This document shows positions 45,410 through 53,619 of a DNA stretch of 64,000 bases, piece after piece (position 1 is the stretch's first letter; the number at the start of each line of letters is the position of its first letter). Where the stretch lies: NCBI RefSeq assembly GCF_008329605.1, contig NZ_NPKO01000013.1, positions 1 to 64,000 of the forward strand, given 5' to 3'. Position numbers and translations under genes: made by a program. Under the pieces are notes generated by a model, which was not told the origin of the DNA, searched no databases, and saw nothing but the letters and a program-made list of their open reading frames with translations. Source of the DNA: Mycolicibacterium sp. P9-64. Its GTDB lineage: Bacteria; Actinomycetota; Actinomycetes; Mycobacteriales; Mycobacteriaceae.

Positions 45410-47160
45410 CGACCCACGCACCCTTCATCGGCGACCTGCAGGCAGGGCGTCCCTTTCCAGCGGGACTGGGTGCCAGGGGCACGCTGCTCTACAAGCTGGT
45501 GACGACCACCGATCACAAGCTGATCGGCATGATGTACGTCGTCGCGTGCTTCGCGTTCTTCTTCATCGGCGGGCTGATGGCGCTTCTCATCCGTACCGAG
45601 CTGGCCGCGCCTGGCCTGCAGTTTCTGTCCAACGAGCAGTACAACCAGCTGTTCACGATGCACGGCACTGTGATGCTGCTGTTCTACGCGACCCCGATCG
45701 TGTTCGGGTTCGCCAACCTGGTGCTGCCGCTGCAGATCGGTGCCCCGGATGTGGCGTTCCCGCGGCTGAATGCGTTGTCGTTCTGGCTCTTTCTGTTCGG
45801 CGCCTTGATCGCTCTGGGCGGCTTTCTCGCCCCGGGCGGGCCGGCCGACTTCGGCTGGACGGCTTACACCCCGCTGTCGAATGCGATCCATTCTCCGGGT
45901 GCCGGCGGGGATCTGTGGATCCTGGGTCTTGGCGTCGGCGGCCTGGGCACAATTCTGGGCGCGGTCAACATGATCACCACCGTGGTGTGCATGCGCGCCC
46001 CGGGGATGACGATGTTCCGGATGCCAATCTTCACGTGGAACATCCTGGTGACCAGCGTGATGGTGCTGGTGGCGTTTCCGCTCTTGACCTCTGCGCTGTT
46101 CGGGTTGGCCGCCGATCGCCACCTGGGCGCGCACCTCTTCGACCCGGCCAACGGCGGTGTATTGCTGTGGCAGCACCTGTTCTGGTTCTTCGGGCACCCC
46201 GAGGTGTACATCATCGCGCTGCCGTTCTTCGGCATCGTCTCCGAGATCATTCCGGTGTTCTCGCGCAAGCCGATCTTCGGCTACATCACGCTGATCTACG
46301 CGACTTTGTCCATCGCCGCATTGTCGATCACGGTGTGGGCGCACCACCTCTACGCCACCGGCGCGGTCCTGCTGCCGTTCTTCTCGTTCATGACGTTCCT
46401 GATCGGGGTGCCGACCGGCATCAAGTTCTTCAACTGGATCGGCACGATGTGGAAGGGCCAATTGACGTTCGAGACACCCATGCTGTTCTCGGTCGGCTTC
46501 CTCGTCACCTTCCTTCTCGGTGGCCTTTCGGGTGTCATACTCGCCAGCCCGCCGATCGACTTCCACGTCACCGACTCGTATTTCGTGGTGGCGCACTTCC
46601 ACTACGTATTGTTCGGCACCATCGTGTTCGCGACCTACGCCGGGGTGTATTTCTGGTTTCCGAAGATGACCGGGCGTCTATTGGATGAGCGCCTGGGCAA
46701 GCTGCATTTCTGGCTGACCCTGATCGGTTTTCACGCCACGTTCCTGGTGCAGCACTGGCTCGGTGCGGCCGGCATGCCGCGCCGCTACGCCGACTACCTG
46801 CCCACCGATGGCTTCACCACGCTGAACGTCGTGTCGACCATCGGGGCGTTCATCCTCGGCGTCTCGGTGCTGCCGTTCGCGTGGAACGTGTTCAAGAGCT
46901 GGCGCTACGGCGAACCGGTGACTGTCGACGACCCGTGGGGCTACGGCAACTCGCTGGAGTGGGCCACCAGCTGCCCACCGCCGCGGCACAACTTCACCGA
47001 ACTCCCCCGAATCCGTTCGGAGCGGCCGGCATTCGAACTGCACTACCCACACATGGTCCAGCGGACGCGCGACGAGGCACATGTCCGCCGCACCCGCCGC
47101 GACACGCGCCGTAGTCGTGCGGCGGCGGGCGGGGCAACATCGGAAAGGAGGGCACCGTGA
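45406..47160 (+). CDS. ctaD: Cytochrome c oxidase subunit I (aa3 type) paralogue
   Basis: This 584-residue protein has about twelve membrane helices. Heme and copper ligands are present: TMHGTVMLLFY, WFFGHPEVYI (His-Tyr pair), VWAHHLYATG (CuB His pair) and VVAHFHYVLFG (heme ligands). It reduces O2 to water at the membrane. The C-terminal ~60 residues are an Arg-rich extension after FELHYPHMV. No subunit II or III gene follows, so it would have to use subunits encoded elsewhere. TTG start overlapping the previous stop. I infer an alternative oxidase core expressed under stress. Confidence 0.92.
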   Translation: MTTHAPFIGDLQAGRPFPAGLGARGTLLYKLVTTTDHKLIGMMYVVACFAFFFIGGLMALLIRTELAAPGLQFLSNEQYNQLFTMHGTVMLLFYATPIVFGFANLVLPLQIGAPDVAFPRLNALSFWLFLFGALIALGGFLAPGGPADFGWTAYTPLSNAIHSPGAGGDLWILGLGVGGLGTILGAVNMITTVVCMRAPGMTMFRMPIFTWNILVTSVMVLVAFPLLTSALFGLAADRHLGAHLFDPANGGVLLWQHLFWFFGHPEVYIIALPFFGIVSEIIPVFSRKPIFGYITLIYATLSIAALSITVWAHHLYATGAVLLPFFSFMTFLIGVPTGIKFFNWIGTMWKGQLTFETPMLFSVGFLVTFLLGGLSGVILASPPIDFHVTDSYFVVAHFHYVLFGTIVFATYAGVYFWFPKMTGRLLDERLGKLHFWLTLIGFHATFLVQHWLGAAGMPRRYADYLPTDGFTTLNVVSTIGAFILGVSVLPFAWNVFKSWRYGEPVTVDDPWGYGNSLEWATSCPPPRHNFTELPRIRSERPAFELHYPHMVQRTRDEAHVRRTRRDTRRSRAAAGGATSERRAP

Positions 47161-47519
47161 CGGGTCAGTTCGAAGAGATTGCGACCGTGCCACCCGGTCC
47201 GGCGCCGGAGTCCGGAGGGGTGATGGCTGTACATCTCCTAGAAAGTCCTGTCGACGAGATCCTGAACATCGGTGAGGACGAGCGTCTTTGTGACTCCAAG
47301 ACGGTCGACAACACGGTGTGTCCCTTCAGGGTGATCGGTCAGTGTTCCAAACCAGCCGAATGGATCTACGTGATGAAGTGCTGCGGGGCCCTGGCACTGG
47401 CGTGTGATCCGTGCCATGAGCATCATCTACAGCGCCCGCTTTCCCAGCGGTACTGCGCCGACTGCTTTCATCCGTTCAGCACCCTGGCCGACGGCGCGCG
47501 TGCCGTATATCGGGTGTAG
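47157..47519 (+). CDS. Cys-rich small protein (island family, member C)
   Basis: This 120-residue protein contains ERLCDSKTVDNTVCPFRVIGQCSKPAEW, then KCCGALALACDPCHEHHLQ and RYCADCFHPFS. Eight or more Cys plus His in paired spacing suggest zinc binding or a thiol switch. It relates loosely to the proteins at 17074 and 35842 (C.KPA ... C..C..HHL ... C..C). GTG start overlapping the ctaD stop by four bases. As it is coupled to ctaD, a role in metal or heme-copper maturation is one guess, with no direct support. Confidence 0.65.
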   Translation: MTGQFEEIATVPPGPAPESGGVMAVHLLESPVDEILNIGEDERLCDSKTVDNTVCPFRVIGQCSKPAEWIYVMKCCGALALACDPCHEHHLQRPLSQRYCADCFHPFSTLADGARAVYRV

Positions 47520-47523
47520 GGGC

Positions 47524-47706
47524 ATGGCCATGCGAGTCAATGAGACGGTCGGCCCTCCACTGGCGTTGGCGCACCTAACCCTTTGCATCATCTCAGGTTC
47601 CGGCGCATCTACTGAGCTGCTCGCGGCTGCGGCGATCAATGCAGCGAGTATCAACAGCACAGCACGACACCTGCTGAGCTGTACTCACCGAGGGGCGGCC
47701 ACGTGA
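47524..47706 (+). CDS. Hypothetical 60-residue protein
   Basis: The frame MAMRVNETVGPPLALAHLTL continues with a mildly hydrophobic middle (IISGSGASTELLAAAAINAA) and a Cys near the end. It fills the gap between member C and the DUF421 gene and its TGA overlaps the next GTG (GTGA). GGGG is close to the start; the ATG at 47530 is an alternative. Supported by position only. Confidence 0.4.
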   Translation: MAMRVNETVGPPLALAHLTLCIISGSGASTELLAAAAINAASINSTARHLLSCTHRGAAT

Positions 47707-48272
47707 ACCGGATCGTGCACGTCCTCATCGGCGATCTGCCCGCGGTCGGGGACGTGGCCATCAAAACCGTGGCTGTATTCTTGACGGCGGCGATCCTGTT
47801 CCGTTTCACCGAACGACGCACTCTGGCGGAATTCGCGCCGTTCGACTGGATCGCCGCCGTCGCCGCCGGGGCCATCGTCGGTCGTGCGGCCACCGCCACC
47901 GACACCGCGTGGCTACAGGCGACTACGGCGCTGCTATCCCTTATGGCGGCCCACGCCGTCCTCGCGCGACTCCGCCTAATTTCGGTCCTACGCCGGCTCA
48001 TCGACCCACCGCTGATGATCCTGGTCAGCGACGGAGAAGTGAACCGACGCAACCTGCGCCGCTGCGGTCTGACCGCCACGGATTTAGAGGCGGTGCTGCG
48101 CGAACACGGGCATCCCAACGCCGACCGTATTCATCTGGCCATCCTGGAAGCGAAAGGGGCCATCTCCATTCTGGATGCTGATGGGACTTCAATAAACCTG
48201 GCTACCAAAGGTTCTCGCCCGCGCCGTTGCGGTGAGTCAGCTATCAAATCGAATCGATTGGAGATGTCATGA
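47703..48272 (+). CDS. DUF421 (YetF-like) membrane protein
   Basis: This 189-residue protein has three N-terminal membrane helices (TVAVFLTAAILFRFTERRTLAEFAP; FDWIAAVAAGAIVGRAATA; TTALLSLMAAHAVLARL). The cytoplasmic DUF421 domain follows (PPLMILVSDGEVNRRNLRRCGLTATDLEAVLREHG). The conserved RRTLAE and the G.....NL....L...DL pattern fit YetF/DUF421 proteins, whose role is not settled. GTG start. It overlaps the downstream lipoprotein gene by ATGA. Confidence 0.85.
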   Translation: MNRIVHVLIGDLPAVGDVAIKTVAVFLTAAILFRFTERRTLAEFAPFDWIAAVAAGAIVGRAATATDTAWLQATTALLSLMAAHAVLARLRLISVLRRLIDPPLMILVSDGEVNRRNLRRCGLTATDLEAVLREHGHPNADRIHLAILEAKGAISILDADGTSINLATKGSRPRRCGESAIKSNRLEMS

Positions 48273-48562
48273 TGGAAAACTCGAATGCTGTTCGCCTGGC
48301 ACGTGTCTTGGGGGGCGTGGCGATTCTGGCTGGGTTGGCGGCGTCGATCGCCAGTTGTAGCGGTAACGGTTCGAACGCGCCGTCGAGCACCGAATCGCCA
48401 ACGACGACAACCATCACCACGCTGTCCCCGACCCCGGGGGCGCCGCCCACCGCGCCGACCGAAAAGAGCATCAACCCCACCGGAGGAAACAAGTTCACCC
48501 CGACGGTGCGCGCACCCTTGCCGCCGACGGCCATCCCCGGAAACAGAGAAAACACCGGATAG
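48269..48562 (+). CDS. Small Pro/Thr-rich lipoprotein
   Basis: This 97-residue protein has an N-terminal hydrophobic segment (VLGGVAILAGLAASIASC) ending in a lipobox-like LAASIASC, so Cys would be lipidated. The rest is a Ser/Thr/Pro-rich stalk (STESPTTTTITTLSPTPG) without a folded domain. It would be anchored on the outside of the plasma membrane. It overlaps DUF421 by ATGA. Confidence 0.7.
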   Translation: MMENSNAVRLARVLGGVAILAGLAASIASCSGNGSNAPSSTESPTTTTITTLSPTPGAPPTAPTEKSINPTGGNKFTPTVRAPLPPTAIPGNRENTG

Positions 48563-48619
48563 CGCATCGAGAACGAGCCGACAGTGATAAATGGCTCATC
48601 ACCATGACGAGGAGCACCA

Positions 48620-49219
48620 ATGAGTATCGTCAACAAAGGCTTTCGGGCGCGCCGCGCTGAGCCGTCCCGCCAGTTGCCGCCCGGTCAGCATCTGACCGCG
48701 GACTTCCCAGTCCTGCAAGCGGGACCGACTCCGCGCATCGACCCCGACCACTGGCGATTCACCATCCGCGACGAGGGTGGAACCCAACACAGCTGGACAT
48801 GGGCCGAGCTGAAGCTACTGCCCAGCGAGCGGCTCACCGTCGACATTCACTGCGTCACCACCTGGTCCAAACTGGACACCACGTGGCAAGGCGTTTCGCT
48901 GGACACTCTCTTCCAATCAGTAGACACCACAGCGGAATTCGCATTGATCGGGTCCTTCGGCGGCTACACCACCAACGTCCCGATGGTCGATCTTCTCGGC
49001 GGCAAGGCCTGGATCGTCTACGCCTACCAGGGCGAACCGCTTCCCGCAGTGCATGGCGGCCCGGCGCGGCTGCTGGTGCCGCACTTGTATTTCTGGAAGT
49101 CCGCGAAGTGGGTGCGATCCATTGAGTTGCGCGACAGCGACACCGCAGGATTTTGGGAGGGTTTGGGTTATCACAACTACGGTGACCCGTGGCGAGAACA
49201 ACGCTACGCCGGGGATTGA
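48620..49219 (+). CDS. Sulfite-oxidase-fold molybdopterin oxidoreductase (cytosolic, YedY/MsrP-related)
   Basis: This 199-residue protein has WRFTIRDEGGTQHSWTWAELKLLP, the molybdenum-ligand Cys in VDIHCVTTWSKLDTTWQGV, GGYTTNVPMVDLLGGKAWIVYAY and GGPARLLVPHLYFWKSAKWVRSIEL. It is the Oxidored_molyb domain alone, without the dimerisation domain. No Tat signal is present, so it should be cytoplasmic, unlike periplasmic MsrP. It is followed three bases later by a flavin reductase, a likely electron partner. The substrate could be a sulfoxide, sulfite or chlorate-like oxidant; unknown. Confidence 0.88.
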   Translation: MSIVNKGFRARRAEPSRQLPPGQHLTADFPVLQAGPTPRIDPDHWRFTIRDEGGTQHSWTWAELKLLPSERLTVDIHCVTTWSKLDTTWQGVSLDTLFQSVDTTAEFALIGSFGGYTTNVPMVDLLGGKAWIVYAYQGEPLPAVHGGPARLLVPHLYFWKSAKWVRSIELRDSDTAGFWEGLGYHNYGDPWREQRYAGD

Positions 49220-49222
49220 CTG

Positions 49223-49963
49223 ATGCACGATGGTTTGACACCGAAGCTGCAGTGGCGGGTTGCGCGTGTAGTGGACTCCGAACCCGAGACCGCCTCTGCG
49301 CAAACGATCGGGCTTGCCGTGCCGGGGTGGGGCGGCCACTTGGCCGGTCAACACATTGATCTCAAGCTCACCGCCGAGGACGGGTACAGCGCACAACGCA
49401 GCTATTCGCTGAGCAGACCGGCAGACGGTGAGCGCATCGAGCTCACCGTGCAGGAGATCGCCGACGGAGAGGTCTCGCCGTATCTCACGGGAGTACGCCC
49501 CGGTGAGGAAATCGAGCTTCGGGGGCCCATCGGCGGCTGGTTCGTTTGGCGACCCGCCGACGAGACTCGGATTCTGTTGGTCGCTGGCGGATCGGGCATT
49601 GTGCCGCTGATGGCGATGCTGCGACAGCGGAGAGTTGTGGGCGGGGCGGAGTTTAGGCTCATCTACTCGGTGCGTAGTCCCGCCGACGTCTACTACGCCC
49701 AAGAGCTGGGCAACCTTGAGCGCGACTGTGACTGGTTGCAGGTCGCACTGGTCTACACCCGGGCGGCCATGCCGCACACTGCCCGCCCACCCGGCCGGAT
49801 CGGCGTCAGTGATCTCGCAGTGCCGGGATGGACCCCCGACGACGATCTCCGTGTCTACGTCTGTGGACCAACGGGATTCGTGGAATCGGTGACGACAACG
49901 CTGATCGGGCAGGGACAACGGCCGTCAGCCATCCGGACCGAGCGGTTCGGGCCGAGCGGCTAG
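49223..49963 (+). CDS. FAD/NAD(P)-binding ferredoxin-reductase-type oxidoreductase
   Basis: This 246-residue protein has the FAD motif RSYSLSRPADG, GEEIELRGPIGGWFVW, the NAD(P)-pyrophosphate motif LLVAGGSGIVPLMAMLR and VYVCGPTGFVESVTT. No 2Fe-2S domain is attached. It passes electrons from NAD(P)H to a partner. Directly behind the molybdoenzyme gene, it most probably feeds that enzyme, a pairing seen for cytosolic SUOX-fold proteins in actinobacteria. ATG start. Confidence 0.9.
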   Translation: MHDGLTPKLQWRVARVVDSEPETASAQTIGLAVPGWGGHLAGQHIDLKLTAEDGYSAQRSYSLSRPADGERIELTVQEIADGEVSPYLTGVRPGEEIELRGPIGGWFVWRPADETRILLVAGGSGIVPLMAMLRQRRVVGGAEFRLIYSVRSPADVYYAQELGNLERDCDWLQVALVYTRAAMPHTARPPGRIGVSDLAVPGWTPDDDLRVYVCGPTGFVESVTTTLIGQGQRPSAIRTERFGPSG

Positions 49964-49975
49964 GAAGAAGGAATC

Positions 49976-50248
49976 ATGACAGAACCGACACACGTCGACG
50001 GTAACGCCGCCGCGGGTGCCTTCGCGGATGTGCTGGGATTCGATGTCACCACCGCGACGCTGACTTGTGCGGGATGTGGTCGTGTCGGGGCCTTTGCCGA
50101 GAGTCACGTCTATCACCGAGCCCCGGGCATCGTGGTGCGCTGCCCGGGCTGCGACCACGTCCTGGCCCGGCTAGTGCAAACCCCGACGGACGTGCGGCTT
50201 GACCTGCGAGGCGCCCAGTCTTGGCGTATCCCGGTCCCGGCGCGATGA
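49976..50248 (+). CDS. DUF6510-type zinc-ribbon protein
   Basis: This 90-residue protein reads DGNAAAGAFADVLGFDVTTA, TLTCAGCGRVGAFAESHVY and VVRCPGCDHVLARLV. Two CxxC knuckles 30 residues apart form a zinc ribbon, and the length and N-terminal DGNAAAG fit DUF6510. GAAGGA precedes the ATG, and the stop overlaps the next ATG. Found near SUOX/FAD-reductase pairs in other actinobacteria, to my recollection. Role unknown. Confidence 0.8.
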   Translation: MTEPTHVDGNAAAGAFADVLGFDVTTATLTCAGCGRVGAFAESHVYHRAPGIVVRCPGCDHVLARLVQTPTDVRLDLRGAQSWRIPVPAR

Positions 50249-50892
50249 TGGAGTCCCTCGATGCACTCGCCAGTCGGGTGCGCACTGCCGAAATCGTCGA
50301 CGCGATGGGGCGACTGCACCATCATCGTTGCCATCTCCTCGACATGGTGAGCCCGACCCCCGGTCGCCGACTGTTCGGCCCCGCTGTGACCATTTCCTAC
50401 TTCCCGGCGTGCGGGACTGCCTTGCCGCCTGAGCGTTACAACTTCAAGAGGGTGTTCTACCAGGCAATCGAAGACGGCGCTGATGGCCACGTGCTGGTCT
50501 TGGCGAGCAACGGTTACACCGATGCGTCACTGGGCGGCGGAACCAAGCTGTCACGTGCCCAAAACCATGGGCTCGCCGGCATTCTCGCTGACGGGCGGCT
50601 ACGCGACTTCGCCGAGCTCGAGCACTACGACCTGGCCATCTACTGCCGTGGTGAAACGACGCGGTGGGGCGGTGACACCGTCACCCCCTACGAGGCGAAC
50701 CTACCGGTGGTGATCGGCGGGGTGGCGATCCGTCCCGGTGACTACGTCTTCGCCGATGCCTCCGGCGCCGCAGTCGTACCGGCCGGCGACGTGCGCGCTG
50801 TACTGCACGCTGCCAACCAAGTCGCGTTCGAGGATGCGGCGGCCATCGCCACCATCAGAGGCGAAAGCCCCGAACACGCTGGAAGACAGTGA
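50245..50892 (+). CDS. RraA-like / HMG-aldolase-fold protein
   Basis: This 215-residue protein has LASRVRTAEIVDAMGRL, RRLFGPAVTISYFP, DGHVLVLASNGYTDASLGGGTKLSRAQNHGLAGILADGRLRDFAEL and GDYVFADASGAAVVPA. The GG...A...G..G...DG..RD pattern is that of RraA and 4-hydroxy-4-methyl-2-oxoglutarate aldolases, with the catalytic Arg-Asp kept. It may be a lyase or a regulator; sequence alone does not decide. It is coupled by ATGA to the zinc-ribbon gene. Confidence 0.85.
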   Translation: MMESLDALASRVRTAEIVDAMGRLHHHRCHLLDMVSPTPGRRLFGPAVTISYFPACGTALPPERYNFKRVFYQAIEDGADGHVLVLASNGYTDASLGGGTKLSRAQNHGLAGILADGRLRDFAELEHYDLAIYCRGETTRWGGDTVTPYEANLPVVIGGVAIRPGDYVFADASGAAVVPAGDVRAVLHAANQVAFEDAAAIATIRGESPEHAGRQ

Positions 50893-51033
50893 GAACCGAC
50901 TGTTGCGCAGGAGAACCGGAGCGCCATGACGGCAGGCGCCGATGACGATCGGGGATGACGACGTGTCGCTCGACGAGTCCGGCGACGGGCCAGATCTAGA
51001 GTCGCCTTCGCACCGACGTCGAATACCTGCGTC

Positions 51034-52104
51034 GTGAGCGGATCACCGGTCTGGCTGCTGCTCGTGGTGTTCGTCGGTTCGGGAGCCGCGATCTGGGCAG
51101 CGGGCGTTCAGCTATCGGATCAGACGGATGTGCTGACGATGCGTCTGGGCCTCGGCTCGGCGTTCGGCGGACTGATCCTGTTGGCAATCGCTACCAACCT
51201 GCCCGAGATCGCCATCGTCGCCGCTGCAGCCGTGTCGGGCAATATCGGTGTGGCGGTGGGCAATATCCTCGGTGGCATCGCCATCCAGACGGTGGTGTTG
51301 GTGGCCCTCGACGCCTTCGGCGTGCGTGGACCCAAACCGCTGACTTATCGGGCGGCGTCCCTGGTGTTGGTGCTGGAGGCCGTGTTGGTCGTTGCAGTAC
51401 TGGCCATTGTGATCGGCGGCACCCAGTTGCCCGCAACGCTGATCACTGCGCGGCTGACGCCGGCGCCGGTGCTGATTCTGATGGTGTGGGCGCTGGGCCT
51501 GGTGTTGTTGCAACGGGCGGGACGGTCGTTACCCTGGCACGACGCGGACCAGCCACCAGACGGCCAGCAGCAGGCCCGCGGATACCGCACCGAGATGGCC
51601 GAGCAGCAAGCCACCGCCGAGGGGACCAGTACTACCAGGGCCGCCGTGAGCTTCGGCTTCGCCGCTGCGGTCACGCTGATCGCCGGAGTCGTGCTGGAGC
51701 GCAGCGGTGAGGCCATCGCCGAACACGTCGGCCTGACCGGTGTGCTGTTCGGTGCAACCGTGTTGGCTGCGGCCACCTCGCTGCCCGAACTGTCGACCGG
51801 CCTGCGGTCGGTGCGTCACGGCGACTACCAGCTCGCCGTATCCGACGTCTTCGGCGGGAACGCGTTTCTGCCAGTGCTTTTCGTCCCTGCAACGTTGCTG
51901 TCGGGGCACGCCGTACTGCCGAGCGCGCAGCGGACCGACATCTATCTCACGGCGCTGGGAATCGTGTTGACGCTCATCTACGCGGCGGGTCTGCTGTTTC
52001 GGCCCCGCCGCCGCTTCGCCCGACTGGGGGTCGACTCGCTGGCCGTCGTCATCCTGTACGGCCTGGGCATGGTCGGACTCTTCACCGTCTCGAACATGCG
52101 TTGA
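51034..52104 (+). CDS. Sodium/calcium exchanger family membrane protein
   Basis: This 356-residue protein has ten or so membrane helices in two homologous halves. The alpha repeats are IATNLPEIAIVAAAAVSGNIGVAVGNILGG (about residues 52-80) and AAATSLPELSTGLRSVRHGDYQLAVSDVFGGN (about 240-270). Both keep the TxLPE and GN or D-x-GGN ion-coordination motifs of CaCA exchangers. It exports Ca2+ (or another cation) against Na+ or H+. GTG start; a hydrophilic loop at about 165-205 joins the halves. Last gene before element 11. Confidence 0.88.
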   Translation: MSGSPVWLLLVVFVGSGAAIWAAGVQLSDQTDVLTMRLGLGSAFGGLILLAIATNLPEIAIVAAAAVSGNIGVAVGNILGGIAIQTVVLVALDAFGVRGPKPLTYRAASLVLVLEAVLVVAVLAIVIGGTQLPATLITARLTPAPVLILMVWALGLVLLQRAGRSLPWHDADQPPDGQQQARGYRTEMAEQQATAEGTSTTRAAVSFGFAAAVTLIAGVVLERSGEAIAEHVGLTGVLFGATVLAAATSLPELSTGLRSVRHGDYQLAVSDVFGGNAFLPVLFVPATLLSGHAVLPSAQRTDIYLTALGIVLTLIYAAGLLFRPRRRFARLGVDSLAVVILYGLGMVGLFTVSNMR

Positions 52105-52138
52105 CCGTGCCGAGACGGTCAGCCTCCCCGCCGGCCCC

Positions 52139-52179
52139 CCACCCGGGTGAAATGGCGCTCGGATGAAGACATCTCACCC
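52139..52179 (+). promoter_or_regulatory. Island element 11
   Basis: CCACCCGGGTGA (one mismatch), 10-base spacer, GGATGA, AGACATC, TCACCC. It precedes the thiolase gene by about 145 bases. Confidence 0.88.
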
Positions 52180-52325
52180 CGTTCGGATGGATGGTGATCT
52201 CTGACCCAAGCCGCGAGGAGCAGCACCACGACCATCTCAACCCTCTGCGCCCCGCCGGCCCGTGACGGGTGCGATACCCCGGCGGTGTCAGCCGCCGCAG
52301 AACGATCACACGACAGGAGAACACG

Positions 52326-53564
52326 GTGACCGAGGCCTATCTGCTTGGCGGTGTGCGCACCCCTTTCGCCCGGTACGGCGGATCCCTATCGCACCTGCGG
52401 CTCGACGACCTGCTCGGGTTGGCCTTGGCCGGGGCCTGCGAACGCGTCGGTGTTGATCGCGACCAGATCGAAGACGTCATCGCCGGATGTGTGAACCCCG
52501 CACATGAAGGCATGGGAGATCTCGCCCGCTGGGCAGCGCTGGCCGCCGGCTTCCCCGACCGGGCAGCGGGAGCCACCATCAACAGGTTCTGCGGATCCTC
52601 GCTGAGCGCCACGGCCATGATTGCGCATGCAATCAAGGCCGGCGACCTCGGTGTCGGAATCGCCTGCGGCGCCGAGTCGATGTCGCGCTCGGGGTTCGCG
52701 TACATGAAAGGTGACGCCCCGTTCAGCCCGCGCGGTCCCCAACTGCTGCTCGACACCATGTGGTCCGGCGCCGGCGGCCCACCCAACCCCGTGTTGCTGG
52801 GCCGCAACGCCTACATCGGCATGATCGAGACCGCGCAGAACGTCGCCGATCGCTACCACCTCAGTCGCGACGAGATCGACGCGTTCGCGCTGCGCTCCCA
52901 ACAGCACGCCCGTGCCGCCCGCGACTCGGGCAGGCTGGCCAGAGAGATCATGCCCGTCACTGTCCCCGCGACGCGAAAGACCGCGGAGCGGACCATAACT
53001 GACGACGAATTCATCCGCGACGACACCACACTGGAGCGGCTGGCTGCCCTACCCGCTCAGCCCGGAACGACCCAGATGACCGCCGGCAACTCCACGCCGC
53101 TGTCCGACGGGGCCGCCGCGCTGATCCTTGCCTCCCCGGCACGGGCCGACGACCTCGGCGTCATCCCGCTGGCCCGGGTGGTGTCCTCAGCCGTCTATGG
53201 CAACGATCCACTGCTGATGGGCATCGCCCCAGCATGGGCGCTGCCGCTGGCGCTGCGACGCGCGGGGTTGACCCCCGAACAGATCGACATCTGGGAAATC
53301 CACGAGGCATTCAGCGCGCAAGCCCTCGGTGTACTGCGAGAGTTGCCCAACCAACTCGACGGATTCCAAGTTCCCGGCGACAAACTCACCCCCAACGGGG
53401 GCGCTGTGGCCATCGGGCATCCGTTCGGAGCCACGGGCGCACGTTACGTCCTGACCCTAGCCACCGAGCTGCGCGAACGACAGCTCCGCTACGGCGCCAT
53501 CGGTGTGTGCATCGGCTCGGGACAAGGCGTGGCAATGATTCTGGAAAACCCAAGAGCCGCCTGA
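52326..53564 (+). CDS. Acetyl-CoA acetyltransferase (thiolase)
   Basis: This 412-residue protein has GGVRTPFARYGGSL, the nucleophile Cys in INRFCGSSLSATAM (about residue 91), CGAESMSRSGF, NSTPLSDGAAALILASP, WEIHEAFSAQALG, NGGAVAIGHPFGATGARY (catalytic His) and CIGSGQG (second Cys). It joins or cleaves acetyl units on CoA; the direction is not determined by sequence. GTG start with CAGGAG upstream. First behind element 11. It is odd among redox genes; it may supply acetyl-CoA from fatty acids under stress. Confidence 0.92.
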   Translation: MTEAYLLGGVRTPFARYGGSLSHLRLDDLLGLALAGACERVGVDRDQIEDVIAGCVNPAHEGMGDLARWAALAAGFPDRAAGATINRFCGSSLSATAMIAHAIKAGDLGVGIACGAESMSRSGFAYMKGDAPFSPRGPQLLLDTMWSGAGGPPNPVLLGRNAYIGMIETAQNVADRYHLSRDEIDAFALRSQQHARAARDSGRLAREIMPVTVPATRKTAERTITDDEFIRDDTTLERLAALPAQPGTTQMTAGNSTPLSDGAAALILASPARADDLGVIPLARVVSSAVYGNDPLLMGIAPAWALPLALRRAGLTPEQIDIWEIHEAFSAQALGVLRELPNQLDGFQVPGDKLTPNGGAVAIGHPFGATGARYVLTLATELRERQLRYGAIGVCIGSGQGVAMILENPRAA

Positions 53565-53619
53565 CCGCGGCTTCCCGCCGCAGCACCGCCGGACAGACCA
53601 GCATCTGGAACACTCAGCT

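Noticed and set aside
45274..46602. 442-residue open frame on the minus strand
   Set aside because: Exactly antisense to ctaD; its Glu/Gln/Arg/His-rich composition is the typical mirror of a high-GC membrane gene.
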